From contig JAEZFP010000010.1 of NCBI GenBank assembly GCA_023417475.1, positions 1-64,000 of the forward strand: 64,000 nt of DNA. The letters are read 5' to 3'. Positions 33,535-42,533 of the stretch are shown one piece after another. How positions within the stretch are numbered: position 1 is the stretch's first letter; every line of letters begins with the position of its first letter. Made by a program: the position numbers and the translations under genes. This DNA comes from Bacillota bacterium (GTDB taxonomy: Bacteria; Bacillota; UBA4882; UBA8346). Below the pieces are notes generated by a model. It ran no database searches. It had not been told where the DNA came from and worked only from the letters and a program-made list of their open reading frames with translations.

Positions 33535-34833
33535 TTAAATATATTCAATTCTCGCGTGTAAGGCCCCGAGTTTTTTGATTAGGTTCGCATGGCCGCGGTG
33601 GAGATGTTCCAAACCGGAAACATAACTTGCGCCTTTCGCGGCTAAACCGGCGCAGATCAAGGCGGTGACCGAGCGGATATCCGTACCTTCGACTTGCGTG
33701 CCGGCCAATTCTTCGCCGCCATAGACCCGGACTTGATTGCCGGAGCGAATCAAATTGGCGCCCATTTTGATCAGATCGGTCAGGTGCGCGAAACGGTCGG
33801 GATGGACAATGTCCGAAATGATCGATTCTCCCCGACATTGCGTGGCCAAACTGGTGACCAACGGTTGTAGATCGGTGGCGAGTCCCGGATACGGCATGGC
33901 CATGACGTGAATGCCGTTGGACAACACCGACTGTTTTACTTCGATGGAGTTATCATTACCGATCACCAACTGGACCCCGATTTTTTTCAATAGTGAGATT
34001 AACGCGATATTATGTTCCGGAATACAACGTTTGATCACACCGCTGCCGCCGGTGATCGCCAGGGCGGTCAGGAGCGTGCCGGCTTCAATTCGGTCCGGAA
34101 TCGGTTCGTGGACCGCTCCCGATAACGACTCAACGCCGTTGATCTTAATGGTATTGGTGCCGGCGCCAAAAATTTTCGCGCCCATTTGGTTGAGCATAAT
34201 GGCAACATCGACAATCTCCGGCTCGCAGGCGGCGTTATAAATGACGGTTTGGCCTTTCGCCAGTGAGGCGGCGATGATCAAATTGGCAGTCGCTAAGACG
34301 CTCGGAAATCTCAAGAAGATATTGGCGCCGGTCAGCGGTAGTTCTTTGGTCTTGGCGTAGATTACGCCGCCTTTTATATAGGACTCCACGCCCAACTCGC
34401 CGAGCGCTTCCAAATGAATATCCACCGGCCGTTCACCGATTTTATCACCGCCGGGCAACGGCAGCTCGACCTCGCCCAAAGTGGTGATCAACGCCCCTAA
34501 AAGGACAATGGAAGCGCGGATTTGGGAGGATAATTCCTTGGGGACGATTCCGGTCGTGGCGCGGCCTTTTACTTTGACCGTGGTTCCTTCGTTATGGCAA
34601 ACCGCGCCAACCCCTTTCAGAATCTGACCCATGACGGCGATATCGGTAATCTGCGGCACGCGGTGCAGGGTGACCAGATCTGAAGTTAATAAGGTTGCCG
34701 CCAACAACGGCAGGGTGGCGTTTTTTGAAGAATCCGTCTCAGCGGTGCCGTGCAGCGGGACTCCCCCTTCTATCGTCAAGCGCTGATATTGCAGATGGGT
34801 TTGATCAGGGGCAATTCCGAACAGATTCGTCAC
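33535..34833 (-). CDS. murA: UDP-N-acetylglucosamine 1-carboxyvinyltransferase with Cys-to-Asp active site
   Basis: A 432-residue MurA, catalysing the first committed step of peptidoglycan synthesis: transfer of enolpyruvate from PEP to UDP-GlcNAc. Conserved residues are present: Lys37-Asn38 (SSKNA), Arg106, Arg135 (ERPVDIH), Asp321 (ATDLQ) and Arg413. The loop residue that fosfomycin alkylates (Cys115 in E. coli) is Asp130 here, in GGDKIGERP. Enzymes with Asp at this position, as in mycobacteria and chlamydiae, work and are fosfomycin-resistant. The N-terminus is about 15 residues longer than E. coli MurA. The start is GTG behind GAGAGG. It stands alone, so it may be a second MurA besides another elsewhere. 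Confidence 0.93.
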   Translation of the reverse strand: MTNLFGIAPDQTHLQYQRLTIEGGVPLHGTAETDSSKNATLPLLAATLLTSDLVTLHRVPQITDIAVMGQILKGVGAVCHNEGTTVKVKGRATTGIVPKELSSQIRASIVLLGALITTLGEVELPLPGGDKIGERPVDIHLEALGELGVESYIKGGVIYAKTKELPLTGANIFLRFPSVLATANLIIAASLAKGQTVIYNAACEPEIVDVAIMLNQMGAKIFGAGTNTIKINGVESLSGAVHEPIPDRIEAGTLLTALAITGGSGVIKRCIPEHNIALISLLKKIGVQLVIGNDNSIEVKQSVLSNGIHVMAMPYPGLATDLQPLVTSLATQCRGESIISDIVHPDRFAHLTDLIKMGANLIRSGNQVRVYGGEELAGTQVEGTDIRSVTALICAGLAAKGASYVSGLEHLHRGHANLIKKLGALHARIEYI

Positions 34834-35002
34834 ATCAAGGCCTCTCTTCTTCCATCAATTGGATGTTGTAGTACCAGGGGAGTATATTCGGTGTTGAAAA
34901 TCATTTCCCTGCTGTGAAAAACGCGTTTTAAAATAAATTTAGCGCCCTTTGCCGCGTGTTTGCCAAATTAAAGCGATTGCGGTAAACGCAGAAAATGGCT
35001 GC

Positions 35003-35031
35003 AAAAAAAGAGTAACTCTACGTGAGTTACT
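35003..35031 (-). terminator. Terminator of the nadABC operon
   Basis: AGTAACTC/GAGTTACT with a 5-base loop, followed on the minus strand by CTTTTTTT, 23 bases after the nadC stop. Confidence 0.88.
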
Positions 35032-35053
35032 TAACGGTTACAGTATATACGGT

Positions 35054-35893
35054 TTATTCGTGAATATCCAGGCTGATATCCAACGCGTTTACGGAATGGG
35101 TAATCGCGCCGCTGGAGATGATATCGACTCCGCTTTCGGCTACCGCGCGAATATTATGCTCGTCGACATTCCCGGAAGCTTCGACCACGGCCCGGTGATT
35201 GATGAGTTGAACCATTGCCCGCATCTGCTCCGGGGTCATATTGTCAAGCATAATGATGTCCGCGCCGGCGGTTAACGCTTCACGGACTTGGGCTTCGCTC
35301 TCAACCTCGACCTCAATGGTCATCGTATGCGGAATGGCCCGGCGGGCGCGCCGGACCGCTTCGGAGATAGAACCGCAGGCGGCGATATGGTTATCTTTGA
35401 TCAATACGGCGTCGGATAGATTATAACGGTGGTTAAAGCCGCCGCCTTGGCGGACGGCGTATTTTTCGAGCATCCGTAGTCCGGGAGTGGTCTTGCGCGT
35501 GTCGACCAAGCGGACCGCAAGGCCGGATAACCGTCGGGTCAACCCAGCGGTTTTGCTGGCAATTCCCGAAAGCCGCTGTAAGAAATTGAGCGCCACCCGT
35601 TCGCCGGTCAAAAGCGCTTGGATGGGCCCTTGCGCCGTGGCAATTACGGTACCCGGGGACACTACGGCGCCTTCGGCGACCAACGCCGTAAACACGACGC
35701 CGGGATCGACCTGCCGGTAGACTTCGGCCGCGACCGGCAGACCGGCGACAACTCCTTCCGCTTTGGCTAAAAATTCCGCTTGCGAAATTTTTTGGTGACC
35801 GGCCGGAAAAAGCACTTCCGAGGTGATGTCGCCGGCGCCGATATCTTCGGTTAACGCCTGACGGACAATCCTCTCCAAAAGTAAACGGTTCAT
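35054..35893 (-). CDS. nadC: Nicotinate-nucleotide diphosphorylase (carboxylating)
   Basis: A 279-residue quinolinate phosphoribosyltransferase that turns quinolinate and PRPP into nicotinate mononucleotide with loss of CO2. Hallmarks are the LSGIASKT motif, DTRKTTPGLRMLEKYAV with the PRPP- and quinolinate-binding Arg/Lys residues, GGGFNHRYNLSDAVLIKDNH, and the C-terminal phosphate-binding SSGAITHS. It overlaps nadB by 4 bases, the end of a translationally coupled nadA-nadB-nadC operon. Confidence 0.97.
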   Translation of the reverse strand: MNRLLLERIVRQALTEDIGAGDITSEVLFPAGHQKISQAEFLAKAEGVVAGLPVAAEVYRQVDPGVVFTALVAEGAVVSPGTVIATAQGPIQALLTGERVALNFLQRLSGIASKTAGLTRRLSGLAVRLVDTRKTTPGLRMLEKYAVRQGGGFNHRYNLSDAVLIKDNHIAACGSISEAVRRARRAIPHTMTIEVEVESEAQVREALTAGADIIMLDNMTPEQMRAMVQLINHRAVVEASGNVDEHNIRAVAESGVDIISSGAITHSVNALDISLDIHE

Positions 35894-37470
35894 TGCTCAA
35901 CCTCCACGCGATGGTTTTGAAAGACGATATGTTTCCGCCACTGGTTGTCCGGCGCCGGGTAATCGGAGCGGAAGTGGCCGCCCCGGCTTTCGGTGCGCAT
36001 CAGCGCGGCTTGGGTCATCAATTTTCCAAGCAGGATCAAGTTTTGCAACTCGAAATAAGCGGATGTCAGCGCGCCTTGACCCACCGGAAATTCCGACAGC
36101 AATTGAGCGGCTTTTACCAGCCCGTCCCGTTCGCGGACAATCCCCAAATAATGATCAGTGATCTGATGCAGCTGCGCCAGGTCGGTGTCGATTGCGGCGG
36201 CGGCGGTTAGACATTCCGGGTAATGGACTTGAATATCGGATATGGTTGGGTTTGGTTGCGGCGCGCCATTGCGGAGGTGATCGGCGCTGCGGCCGCCAAA
36301 AACCAAACCTTCCAGCAACGAATTGCTGGCCAGACGATTGGCGCCGTGGATGCCGGTGGAAGCGGCTTCGCCGGCGGCAAACAATCCCGGCAACGCGGTC
36401 CGGCCCCATAAATCGGTTTGGATACCGCCCATCGCATAATGGGCGGCCGGCGCCACCGGAATCGGCTCTTTGGTGATATCCAACCCGTATTTCAGGCATT
36501 TTTCATAAATGTTCGGAAACCGGTTGGTCACAATGGAACTGCCAATCGCGGACAGATCCAAATAGACACAGGGGCTACCCGACTTTTCGATTTCGGCGAA
36601 GATCGAGCGGGCGACCACATCGCGGGGCGCCAATTCGGCTAAGGCGTGATAATCGGGCATAAAACGTTCGCCGGCGGAGTTGCGCAAGAGGGCGCCTTCG
36701 CCGCGGACCGCTTCCGAAATTAAAAAGGGCGGGGCGGGCGGCAGATACAATGCGGTAGGATGGAATTGCACAAACTCCAGATCCCGCAAGACCGCTCCGG
36801 CGCGGTAGGCCAAGGCCGGTCCGTCGCCGGTGGCGATGGCCGGATTGGTGGTTTTGCCGAAGAGTTGTCCGGCGCCGCCGGTCGCGAGAATGACCGCGCC
36901 GCCTACAAAAAGCCGGAGTTGGTCTTGGTAAAGGGCGACAAGACCGTTGCACCGTCCGGCTGTCGTCGTCAAAGCGCAGGCGAAATGCTCTTCGTAGATG
37001 GTGATATTGGGAGTCGCCAGGACTTGGCGCACCAACGTTTTGGAGATTTCGCGACCGGTCGCGTCGCCGTCGGCATGGAGAATCCGCCGGCGGCTATGGG
37101 CCGCCTCGCGGGTTAAAGCGATCTCGCCGTCAATCCGGTCAAAGGGGACGCCCATTTCGACCAAGCGTTCCACGCGGGCCGGGCCTTCATGGACCAATAC
37201 CGAAACGGCGGCCAAGTCGCAGAGTCCGGCGCCGGCCATTACGGTATCCTGGTAATGCAATTCCGGCGAGTCCGGTTGGCGGACGGCCGCGGCAATACCG
37301 CCTTGAGCGTAAGTGGTATTGCTTTCGGACAAATTTGCTTTGGTCAGCAAAATTACCCGGCCCACCGGCGCCAGTTCCAAGGCGATGGTCAATCCGGCGA
37401 TGCCGCTGCCGACAACGATGTAGGGAGCGGTATCATAAATATTGGGCGGTACAGGCGGGAAGAGATTCAA
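35890..37470 (-). CDS. nadB: L-aspartate oxidase
   Basis: A 526-residue flavoprotein that oxidises L-aspartate to iminoaspartate, using oxygen or fumarate. The FAD-binding start is VVGSGIAGLTIALELA, with TYAQGGIAAA, the substrate loop RGEGALLRNSAG and LASNSLLEGLVFG, all as in the succinate-dehydrogenase/fumarate-reductase flavoprotein family. It lies 21 bases after nadA and overlaps nadC. In an anaerobe fumarate is the probable acceptor; a membrane partner is not needed. Confidence 0.97.
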   Translation of the reverse strand: MNLFPPVPPNIYDTAPYIVVGSGIAGLTIALELAPVGRVILLTKANLSESNTTYAQGGIAAAVRQPDSPELHYQDTVMAGAGLCDLAAVSVLVHEGPARVERLVEMGVPFDRIDGEIALTREAAHSRRRILHADGDATGREISKTLVRQVLATPNITIYEEHFACALTTTAGRCNGLVALYQDQLRLFVGGAVILATGGAGQLFGKTTNPAIATGDGPALAYRAGAVLRDLEFVQFHPTALYLPPAPPFLISEAVRGEGALLRNSAGERFMPDYHALAELAPRDVVARSIFAEIEKSGSPCVYLDLSAIGSSIVTNRFPNIYEKCLKYGLDITKEPIPVAPAAHYAMGGIQTDLWGRTALPGLFAAGEAASTGIHGANRLASNSLLEGLVFGGRSADHLRNGAPQPNPTISDIQVHYPECLTAAAAIDTDLAQLHQITDHYLGIVRERDGLVKAAQLLSEFPVGQGALTSAYFELQNLILLGKLMTQAALMRTESRGGHFRSDYPAPDNQWRKHIVFQNHRVEVEQ

Positions 37471-37491
37471 AGCGATCCCTCACATGTCGTC

Positions 37492-38409
37492 TTAAACATA
37501 TTCAAGCATCCGGTCGAGCGCGCGCCGGGCTTTGACGGCCAGTTCCGGTTCGACCGTAATGGTGGGCCGCATGGTTTCGAGCGCGGTCCGAATCTTGGGA
37601 ATGGTGGTCTGCTTCATATTGGGGCAGACCAACCCTTGGTTCAGCAGGTAAAAGATCTTATCAGGGTTGGCCTTGCGTAAACCGTGGATAATCCCCATCT
37701 CGGTGCCGATGATAAATTTTCCGGCCGGGGATTGCTGGGCGTAGGCCATAATCTGGGCGGTACTGCCGACATAATCGGCGAGTTCGCAAACGTTGGCCTG
37801 ACATTCCGGATGGACCAGGACCAACGCGTCGGGATGCGACTCTTTTGCCTTCAATAAATCGGCCGGTGTCAGACGTTGGTGGGTGATGCAATAGCCCGGC
37901 CAAAGGTGAAAGGTTTTTTCCGGAACTTGCTCCGCCACAAAACGGCCGAGGTTTTGATCGGGTAAAAAGATCAATTCGGTCTCGGGAATGTTCCGGACCA
38001 GTTTGACGGCATTGGCCGAGGTGCAACAATAGTCGCTGACGGCTTTCACCGCGGCGCTGGAGTTAACATAGGCAACCACGGCGGCGTTGGGAAATTTGGC
38101 GCGCCAGCGGAGCGCTTCGGCGGCGTCGGCCATATCGGCCATGGGACAGCCGGCGGTTTCGGCCGGGAGCAGCACCGTCTTTTCCGGGGAAAGAATCGCG
38201 GCGCTCTCCGCCATAAAATGGACGCCGCAAAAGACGATCACATCGGAATCGTTGTTGGCGGCGGCTTGACTTAAAGCCAACGAATCCCCGACGATGTCCG
38301 CCAGGTCCTGAATGACGTCGTCTTGGTAATTATGCGCCAAAATTAACGCGTTCCGTTCACGGCGTAACCGTTCGATCACTGCCAAATCGGTAGTATAGTC
38401 GATTGCCAC
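37492..38409 (-). CDS. nadA: Quinolinate synthase
   Basis: A 305-residue [4Fe-4S] enzyme that condenses iminoaspartate with dihydroxyacetone phosphate to quinolinate. The three cluster cysteines lie in AGCPMADMAD, HPECQANVCELA and LVCPNMKQT, one in each of the pseudo-symmetric domains. LAHNYQ and GVHFMAESA are typical substrate-pocket motifs. I use the GTG 7 bases after GGGGAT; a TTG five codons earlier has no RBS. It is first gene of nadABC, with its own consensus promoter. No nadR/niaR regulator or iron-sulfur loading gene is next to it. Confidence 0.96.
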   Translation of the reverse strand: MAIDYTTDLAVIERLRRERNALILAHNYQDDVIQDLADIVGDSLALSQAAANNDSDVIVFCGVHFMAESAAILSPEKTVLLPAETAGCPMADMADAAEALRWRAKFPNAAVVAYVNSSAAVKAVSDYCCTSANAVKLVRNIPETELIFLPDQNLGRFVAEQVPEKTFHLWPGYCITHQRLTPADLLKAKESHPDALVLVHPECQANVCELADYVGSTAQIMAYAQQSPAGKFIIGTEMGIIHGLRKANPDKIFYLLNQGLVCPNMKQTTIPKIRTALETMRPTITVEPELAVKARRALDRMLEYV

Positions 38410-38526
38410 TTGGTTGATCCCCAATCTTATATTTATGTAAAGGAAAATTGCGTTAAAATTAAGGAAATATGCCGCAATGTTCTCGGTATTTCAAGAAACT
38501 GATTGCGACATATTTACATTATCCTC

Positions 38527-38555
38527 ATTTTACTTTTGGTTAAAACATTTGTCAA
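38527..38555 (-). promoter_or_regulatory. Promoter of nadABC
   Basis: A perfect TTGACA, 17 bases, TAAAAT. The transcript would begin near 38520 and have a leader of about 110 bases. Confidence 0.88.
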
Positions 38556-38648
38556 CTCTTGCCGGACGGGATTTACTTTTTTGAAAAGATAGGATAAGAT
38601 TGTATCCGATAAACGGACGACCCACTAACCAAAAATGGGGGTGTTGGT

Positions 38649-39014
38649 TTGACCTCAGCCAAAATGGTCTTAAAAAACATGGTATTCTACGGATACCACG
38701 GCGTTTTTGACGCGGAACGGGAAATCGGACAACGCATCGAGGTCGATTTGGAACTTAGCGGTGATTTCGATCCCGGCATTCGCCATGACGAGTTGGATTC
38801 GACCATCAATTATGTGGACGTTTACACGATCGTCAAAGACATCGTGGAAGATGGCGAGTTCAAATTGATGGAGGCGCTGGCCGGCGCCATCCGCGATCAA
38901 GTCTGGGACGCGTTTGATCTGGAGAGCCTGTTGGTGCGGGTCCGAAAACCGTTTCCGCCGGTGGGCGGCGTCATGGACGCCTATCAATTTGAATTGTTCA
39001 AGAGTCAGACGTAA
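38649..39014 (+). CDS. folB: Dihydroneopterin aldolase
   Basis: A 121-residue FolB that cleaves dihydroneopterin to hydroxymethyl-dihydropterin in folate synthesis. VFYGYHGVFDAERE holds the conserved Tyr/Glu, and Glu and Lys of the pterin site are in LMEALAGAIRD and VRVRKPFPP. The start is TTG, 5 bases after GGGGGTG; an ATG 5 codons inside is possible. Unusually, folP, folK and folE are not adjacent. A 230-base gap with a terminator separates it from panB. Confidence 0.93.
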   Translation: MTSAKMVLKNMVFYGYHGVFDAEREIGQRIEVDLELSGDFDPGIRHDELDSTINYVDVYTIVKDIVEDGEFKLMEALAGAIRDQVWDAFDLESLLVRVRKPFPPVGGVMDAYQFELFKSQT

Positions 39015-39156
39015 CCTGTGGAGCACGGCGGGCAACTATCCTAAGGAAGCTGACCCGGAAACGTGTGTGCTTAGAGTACTTTGAAGCATTGAAAAATATC
39101 CGCTTGGAGCTTTGCAAAAGACCGAGACGGGGGTATTGTTTCCTGCTGTATGTAAG

Positions 39157-39191
39157 GAGCCTTCGCTTTCGTGTAGGCTCTTTTTGGTTTT
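39157..39191 (+). terminator. Terminator or attenuator between folB and panB
   Basis: A GAGCCT/AGGCTC stem, with outer A-T and G-U pairs, a 12-base loop and a TTTTTGGTTTTT tail. It ends 55 bases before panB and is preceded by about 140 bases with stem-forming potential (AGCAC at 39028 region with GTGCT at 39070 region), so it may be either folB's terminator or the expression platform of a panB leader. Confidence 0.7.
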
Positions 39192-39245
39192 TACCGGCCA
39201 AAATTGACGCCGGGGGTCATGTTTGAAGTGAAGAGGAGGACTAAC

Positions 39246-40094
39246 ATGCGTGAAATTACCACTGCAAAATTGCTGAAACTGAAACGGGACGGCCAAAAGA
39301 TTGTGATGGTCACCGCTTACGACGCCAGTGCGGCGCGGCTGGCCGACACGGCGGCGGTCGATCTGATCCTGGTGGGCGATACCTTAGGCATGGTGATGTT
39401 GGGTTATGAAAACACCCTCGCCGTTACCATGGACGATATGGTGCATCATCTTAAAGCGGTGGTCCGGGGCAGCCGGCGCGCCATGGTCGTCGGCGACCTG
39501 CCCTTTATGGCGTATCAGGTCTCGCCGGAACAAGCGATGGTGAACGCCGGCCGGATTATTCAGGAGGGGGGCGCTCAAGCCGTCAAACTGGAAGGGGGCA
39601 CTCCGGTCCTGCCGGCGGTAAAACGGATCACCACGGCCGGCATTCCGGTCTTTGGACACCTGGGTTTCACTCCGCAATCAATCAATCAGTTTGGCGGCGC
39701 TGTTTTTCAAGGGAAAACGCCGGACAAAGCAGCAAAACTATTGGAGGAAGCGCTTCGTTTGGAGGACGCCGGAGTTTGCGGGTTGGTTTTGGAATTGGTC
39801 CCCTGGGAAGTGGCGGAGATCATTACGGAGCGGTTGACTGTGCCGACCATCGGCATCGGCTCGGGTCCGGCTTGCGACGGTCAGGTGCTGGTCTATCACG
39901 ATCTATTGGGGTTGGAACCGGCGGTATTGCTTAAACACACCAAACGTTACGCGGAAGCCGGGGAATTAATCCAGGCGGCGCTTGGGCGCTACGCGGCCGA
40001 GGTCCGGGCGGGAGTTTTCCCGACTGAAGCGAATACGCGGCGGATGGACCCGGCGGAGTTGGAGGAGTTCCGGAACGGTTTGGCGGGAAAATAA
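39246..40094 (+). CDS. panB: 3-methyl-2-oxobutanoate hydroxymethyltransferase
   Basis: A 282-residue ketopantoate hydroxymethylase making the first intermediate of pantothenate from 2-oxoisovalerate and methylene-THF. VTAYDASAARLADTAAVDLILVGD carries the metal-binding Asp, KLEGG the catalytic Glu region, and PTIGIGSGPACDGQVLVYHD is the usual C-terminal motif. The ATG has AGAGGAGGA in front. It leads panB-panC-panD; the intergenic gaps are 26 and 10 bases. Confidence 0.97.
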   Translation: MREITTAKLLKLKRDGQKIVMVTAYDASAARLADTAAVDLILVGDTLGMVMLGYENTLAVTMDDMVHHLKAVVRGSRRAMVVGDLPFMAYQVSPEQAMVNAGRIIQEGGAQAVKLEGGTPVLPAVKRITTAGIPVFGHLGFTPQSINQFGGAVFQGKTPDKAAKLLEEALRLEDAGVCGLVLELVPWEVAEIITERLTVPTIGIGSGPACDGQVLVYHDLLGLEPAVLLKHTKRYAEAGELIQAALGRYAAEVRAGVFPTEANTRRMDPAELEEFRNGLAGK

Positions 40095-40120
40095 GAGAAG
40101 TTGCAGAGGAGATGGGCAGC

Positions 40121-40972
40121 ATGAAAACAATTTCAGATATAGCGGACTTGCGCCGGATTGTCAATGAAGCGCGGCGGACGGGGCGGTCGGTGGGATTCGT
40201 GCCGACGATGGGCTATTTTCACGCCGGACACCGGTCGCTGATGGAGCGGGCGCGCCGTGAAAACGATCTCGTGGTGGTCAGTTTGTTCGTCAATCCCATT
40301 CAGTTTGGCCCCAATGAGGATTTTGAAAAATATCCCCGGGATTTGCAACGGGATGAGCAGCTGGCCGCCGCGGCCGGGGTTGACCTGTTGTTCTATCCCG
40401 CGGTGGCGGAGATGTATCCGGACGGATTTCAAACCAATGTCACCGTCACCGGGGTATCCCAAGGGCTGTGCGGGGCCGGCCGGCCGGGGCATTTTCAAGG
40501 AGTGGCCACGGTCGTTCTGAAACTATTCAACATCGTCGGGCCGGACCGTGCCTATTTTGGCGAGAAGGACGCGCAGCAACTCCGGGTGATCCGGCAGTTG
40601 GTCCGCGATCTCAATCTGCCGCTGGCGGTGATCGGTTGTCCGATTGTCCGGGAAGCCGACGGTTTGGCAATGAGCTCCCGTAATGTCTACTTGAATCCGT
40701 CCGAACGCCAAGCGGCGCTGGTGCTCTCGCGGAGCTTGACATGGGCCCGGGAGGCGCTTGCGTCCGGGGAACGCGACGCCGCGCGGTTGCAGGCGACGCT
40801 ACGGCGGTTGATTGAGGGTGAGCCGTTGGCGGAACTTGAGTATTTGGTGATCGTCAATAGTGAAACCTTGGCGCCGGTGGCGCAACTGGCGGGCGAGTTA
40901 TTGATCGCCATGGCGGTCCGGTTCGGCAAGACGCGTTTAATCGATAATCTGACCGTCACGGTCCAGGGATGA
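40121..40972 (+). CDS. panC: Pantothenate synthetase
   Basis: A 283-residue ATP-dependent ligase joining pantoate and beta-alanine. The HIGH-like motif is GYFHAGHRSLM, the adenylate-binding FGEKDAQQLRVIR follows, and the KMSKS-like loop reads AMSSRNVYL. The ATG at 40121 has AGAGGAG 9 bases upstream; the ATG at 40112 touches that sequence and is unlikely. It lies between panB and panD. Confidence 0.97.
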   Translation: MKTISDIADLRRIVNEARRTGRSVGFVPTMGYFHAGHRSLMERARRENDLVVVSLFVNPIQFGPNEDFEKYPRDLQRDEQLAAAAGVDLLFYPAVAEMYPDGFQTNVTVTGVSQGLCGAGRPGHFQGVATVVLKLFNIVGPDRAYFGEKDAQQLRVIRQLVRDLNLPLAVIGCPIVREADGLAMSSRNVYLNPSERQAALVLSRSLTWAREALASGERDAARLQATLRRLIEGEPLAELEYLVIVNSETLAPVAQLAGELLIAMAVRFGKTRLIDNLTVTVQG

Positions 40973-40982
40973 GGTGGAGTTG

Positions 40983-41339
40983 ATGTTGCGGACGATGTGT
41001 AAATCCAAGATTCACCGCGCTACGGTGACTGCGGCCAATCTGCATTATGTCGGAAGCATCACGGTGGACGCCGAGTTGTTGCGGCTGGCCGATATCCTCC
41101 CGTATGAGCAGGTTCAGGTGGTCAATATCAACAATGGCGAACGCTTTGAGACCTACGCCATCGAAGGGGAGCCCGGTTCCGGCACGATCTGCCTGAACGG
41201 CGCCGCCGCCCGTCTGGCGGTTCCCGGCGATTTGGTGATTATTATCGCCTATGGCTTGGCGACCGCTGCGGAACTGGCCGGTTGGGAGCCACGGGTGGTT
41301 CATGTCGACGGAGCCAACCGGGTCGTCGCGAAAGAATAA
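40983..41339 (+). CDS. panD: Aspartate 1-decarboxylase proenzyme
   Basis: A 118-residue pyruvoyl enzyme giving beta-alanine. The self-cleavage site Gly-Ser is in YVGSITVD, generating the pyruvoyl group from Ser; Tyr58-type YAIEGEPGSGTICLNGAAA and CKSKIHRATV match the family. I start at ATG 6 bases after GAGGTG. It ends the pan operon, followed by a terminator shared with convergent birA. Confidence 0.97.
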   Translation: MLRTMCKSKIHRATVTAANLHYVGSITVDAELLRLADILPYEQVQVVNINNGERFETYAIEGEPGSGTICLNGAAARLAVPGDLVIIIAYGLATAAELAGWEPRVVHVDGANRVVAKE

Positions 41340-41363
41340 GGATTCAAATACGCATTCGCTAGG

Positions 41364-41390
41364 AAAAAGGACTGAACTGTCCTTTTTTTT
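41364..41390. terminator. Bidirectional terminator between panD and birA
   Basis: A 9-bp perfect stem (AAAAAGGAC/GTCCTTTTT) and a 6-base loop followed by more T on the plus strand; the A-run serves the minus strand. Confidence 0.9.
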
Positions 41391-42373
41391 TACGATGGCT
41401 CGGAATTGGCGATCAGTTCCCCGGAGTTAAGCCGGACGAGGTCGCCGTTGGCGCGACGCAACAGCAAGCTGCCGTCGTTATCGAGATCAAGCGCGGTTCC
41501 GCTAATCGTCCGGCCATAACCTTGGCTCACCGTAACCGGTTGGCCGACGGTGGCGGAGTGCTCCCGGGCGTAGGCGATCACATCAGCCAGTCCGGTTCCG
41601 GCGTGGAGTTGCAAATAGACCGTTTCGAACTCGCTTAAAAACCGGCGCAACAACGCCGCGCGGGAGACGGGACGATTGACGGTAGCCGCCAGCGAGCCGG
41701 CTTTATCGCGCAACTCCGCCGGGAAATCGGCCAACGTGTGATTGACGTTGACGCCAATGCCCAGGATGACGTAGTTGACCAGGTCCAGTTCGCCTTTGAG
41801 TTCGGCGAGGATTCCCGTGACTTTTCTGCCTTGGAGCAGCAGATCATTGGGCCATTTGATCTGGGGTTGCGTTGCGGCCACTTGGTTGATGGCCTTTGCC
41901 ATGCAGACCGCGCTGACCGTCATGATCCCCGATAATTCGGCCGCGCTGAGCGCGGGGCGGAGGATCAGGCTAAACCAAAGCCCTTTTCCGGGGAGCGAGT
42001 TCCAACTGCGGCCCATCCGGCCCCGGCCGGCCGCTTGGGTCTCCGCGACCACGACCGTTCCTTCGGCCGCCCCATTTTCCGCCAAACGCCGTCCCCAAGC
42101 GTTGGTGGAATCGACTTCGTTTTGGTACAAAACGGTCCGGCCGAACCGGGTCGTGTCCAACCCGCGTTGCACTTCGGTCGGGAGCAAGGTATCGGCGGGG
42201 CCGGTCAGTAGGTATCCCTTGCGTGGCGCGGAGTCGATAATATAACCTAAGGCACGTAATTGCTCGATCTGTTTCCAGATGGCTGCCCGGGTCAATCCGG
42301 CCGATTTGGCCAGCGCCTCGCCGGAAACATACCGGCCCGGATTGGCCAGCAACACTTCCAGTATTTTCTCCAT
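41390..42373 (-). CDS. birA: Bifunctional biotin operon repressor / biotin protein ligase
   Basis: A 327-residue BirA. Residues 1-60 are a winged helix (YVSGEALAKSAGLTRAAIWKQIEQL) for repression of biotin genes. The central ligase domain has GRGRMGRSW for biotinyl-AMP, KWPNDLLLQGRKVTGIL, and a C-terminal SH3-like region. I start at the ATG 6 bases after AGGTG; upstream in-frame starts lie inside the RBS. In Bacillus birA is in one operon with panBCD; here it is convergent with them, a rearranged form of the same neighbourhood. Confidence 0.95.
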   Translation of the reverse strand: MEKILEVLLANPGRYVSGEALAKSAGLTRAAIWKQIEQLRALGYIIDSAPRKGYLLTGPADTLLPTEVQRGLDTTRFGRTVLYQNEVDSTNAWGRRLAENGAAEGTVVVAETQAAGRGRMGRSWNSLPGKGLWFSLILRPALSAAELSGIMTVSAVCMAKAINQVAATQPQIKWPNDLLLQGRKVTGILAELKGELDLVNYVILGIGVNVNHTLADFPAELRDKAGSLAATVNRPVSRAALLRRFLSEFETVYLQLHAGTGLADVIAYAREHSATVGQPVTVSQGYGRTISGTALDLDNDGSLLLRRANGDLVRLNSGELIANSEPS

Positions 42374-42533
42374 CAACATCACCTGCTGCCATTATAATGG
42401 GGAAAACGGACCGGTGTCAACTTGCCAAACGTTTTCGATGGCGGCAATTTTCGGGACGGCGGGGCGATTGGGGAACTACTCCCTGAAGGAGAACGTTCTA
42501 GAAATAACGAAGCTTTTCCTCGAGGTGATATTG

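Noticed and set aside
34834..35002. Possible small RNA between murA and the nad terminator
   Set aside because: No promoter or hairpin pair beyond the nadABC terminator; nothing supports a gene.
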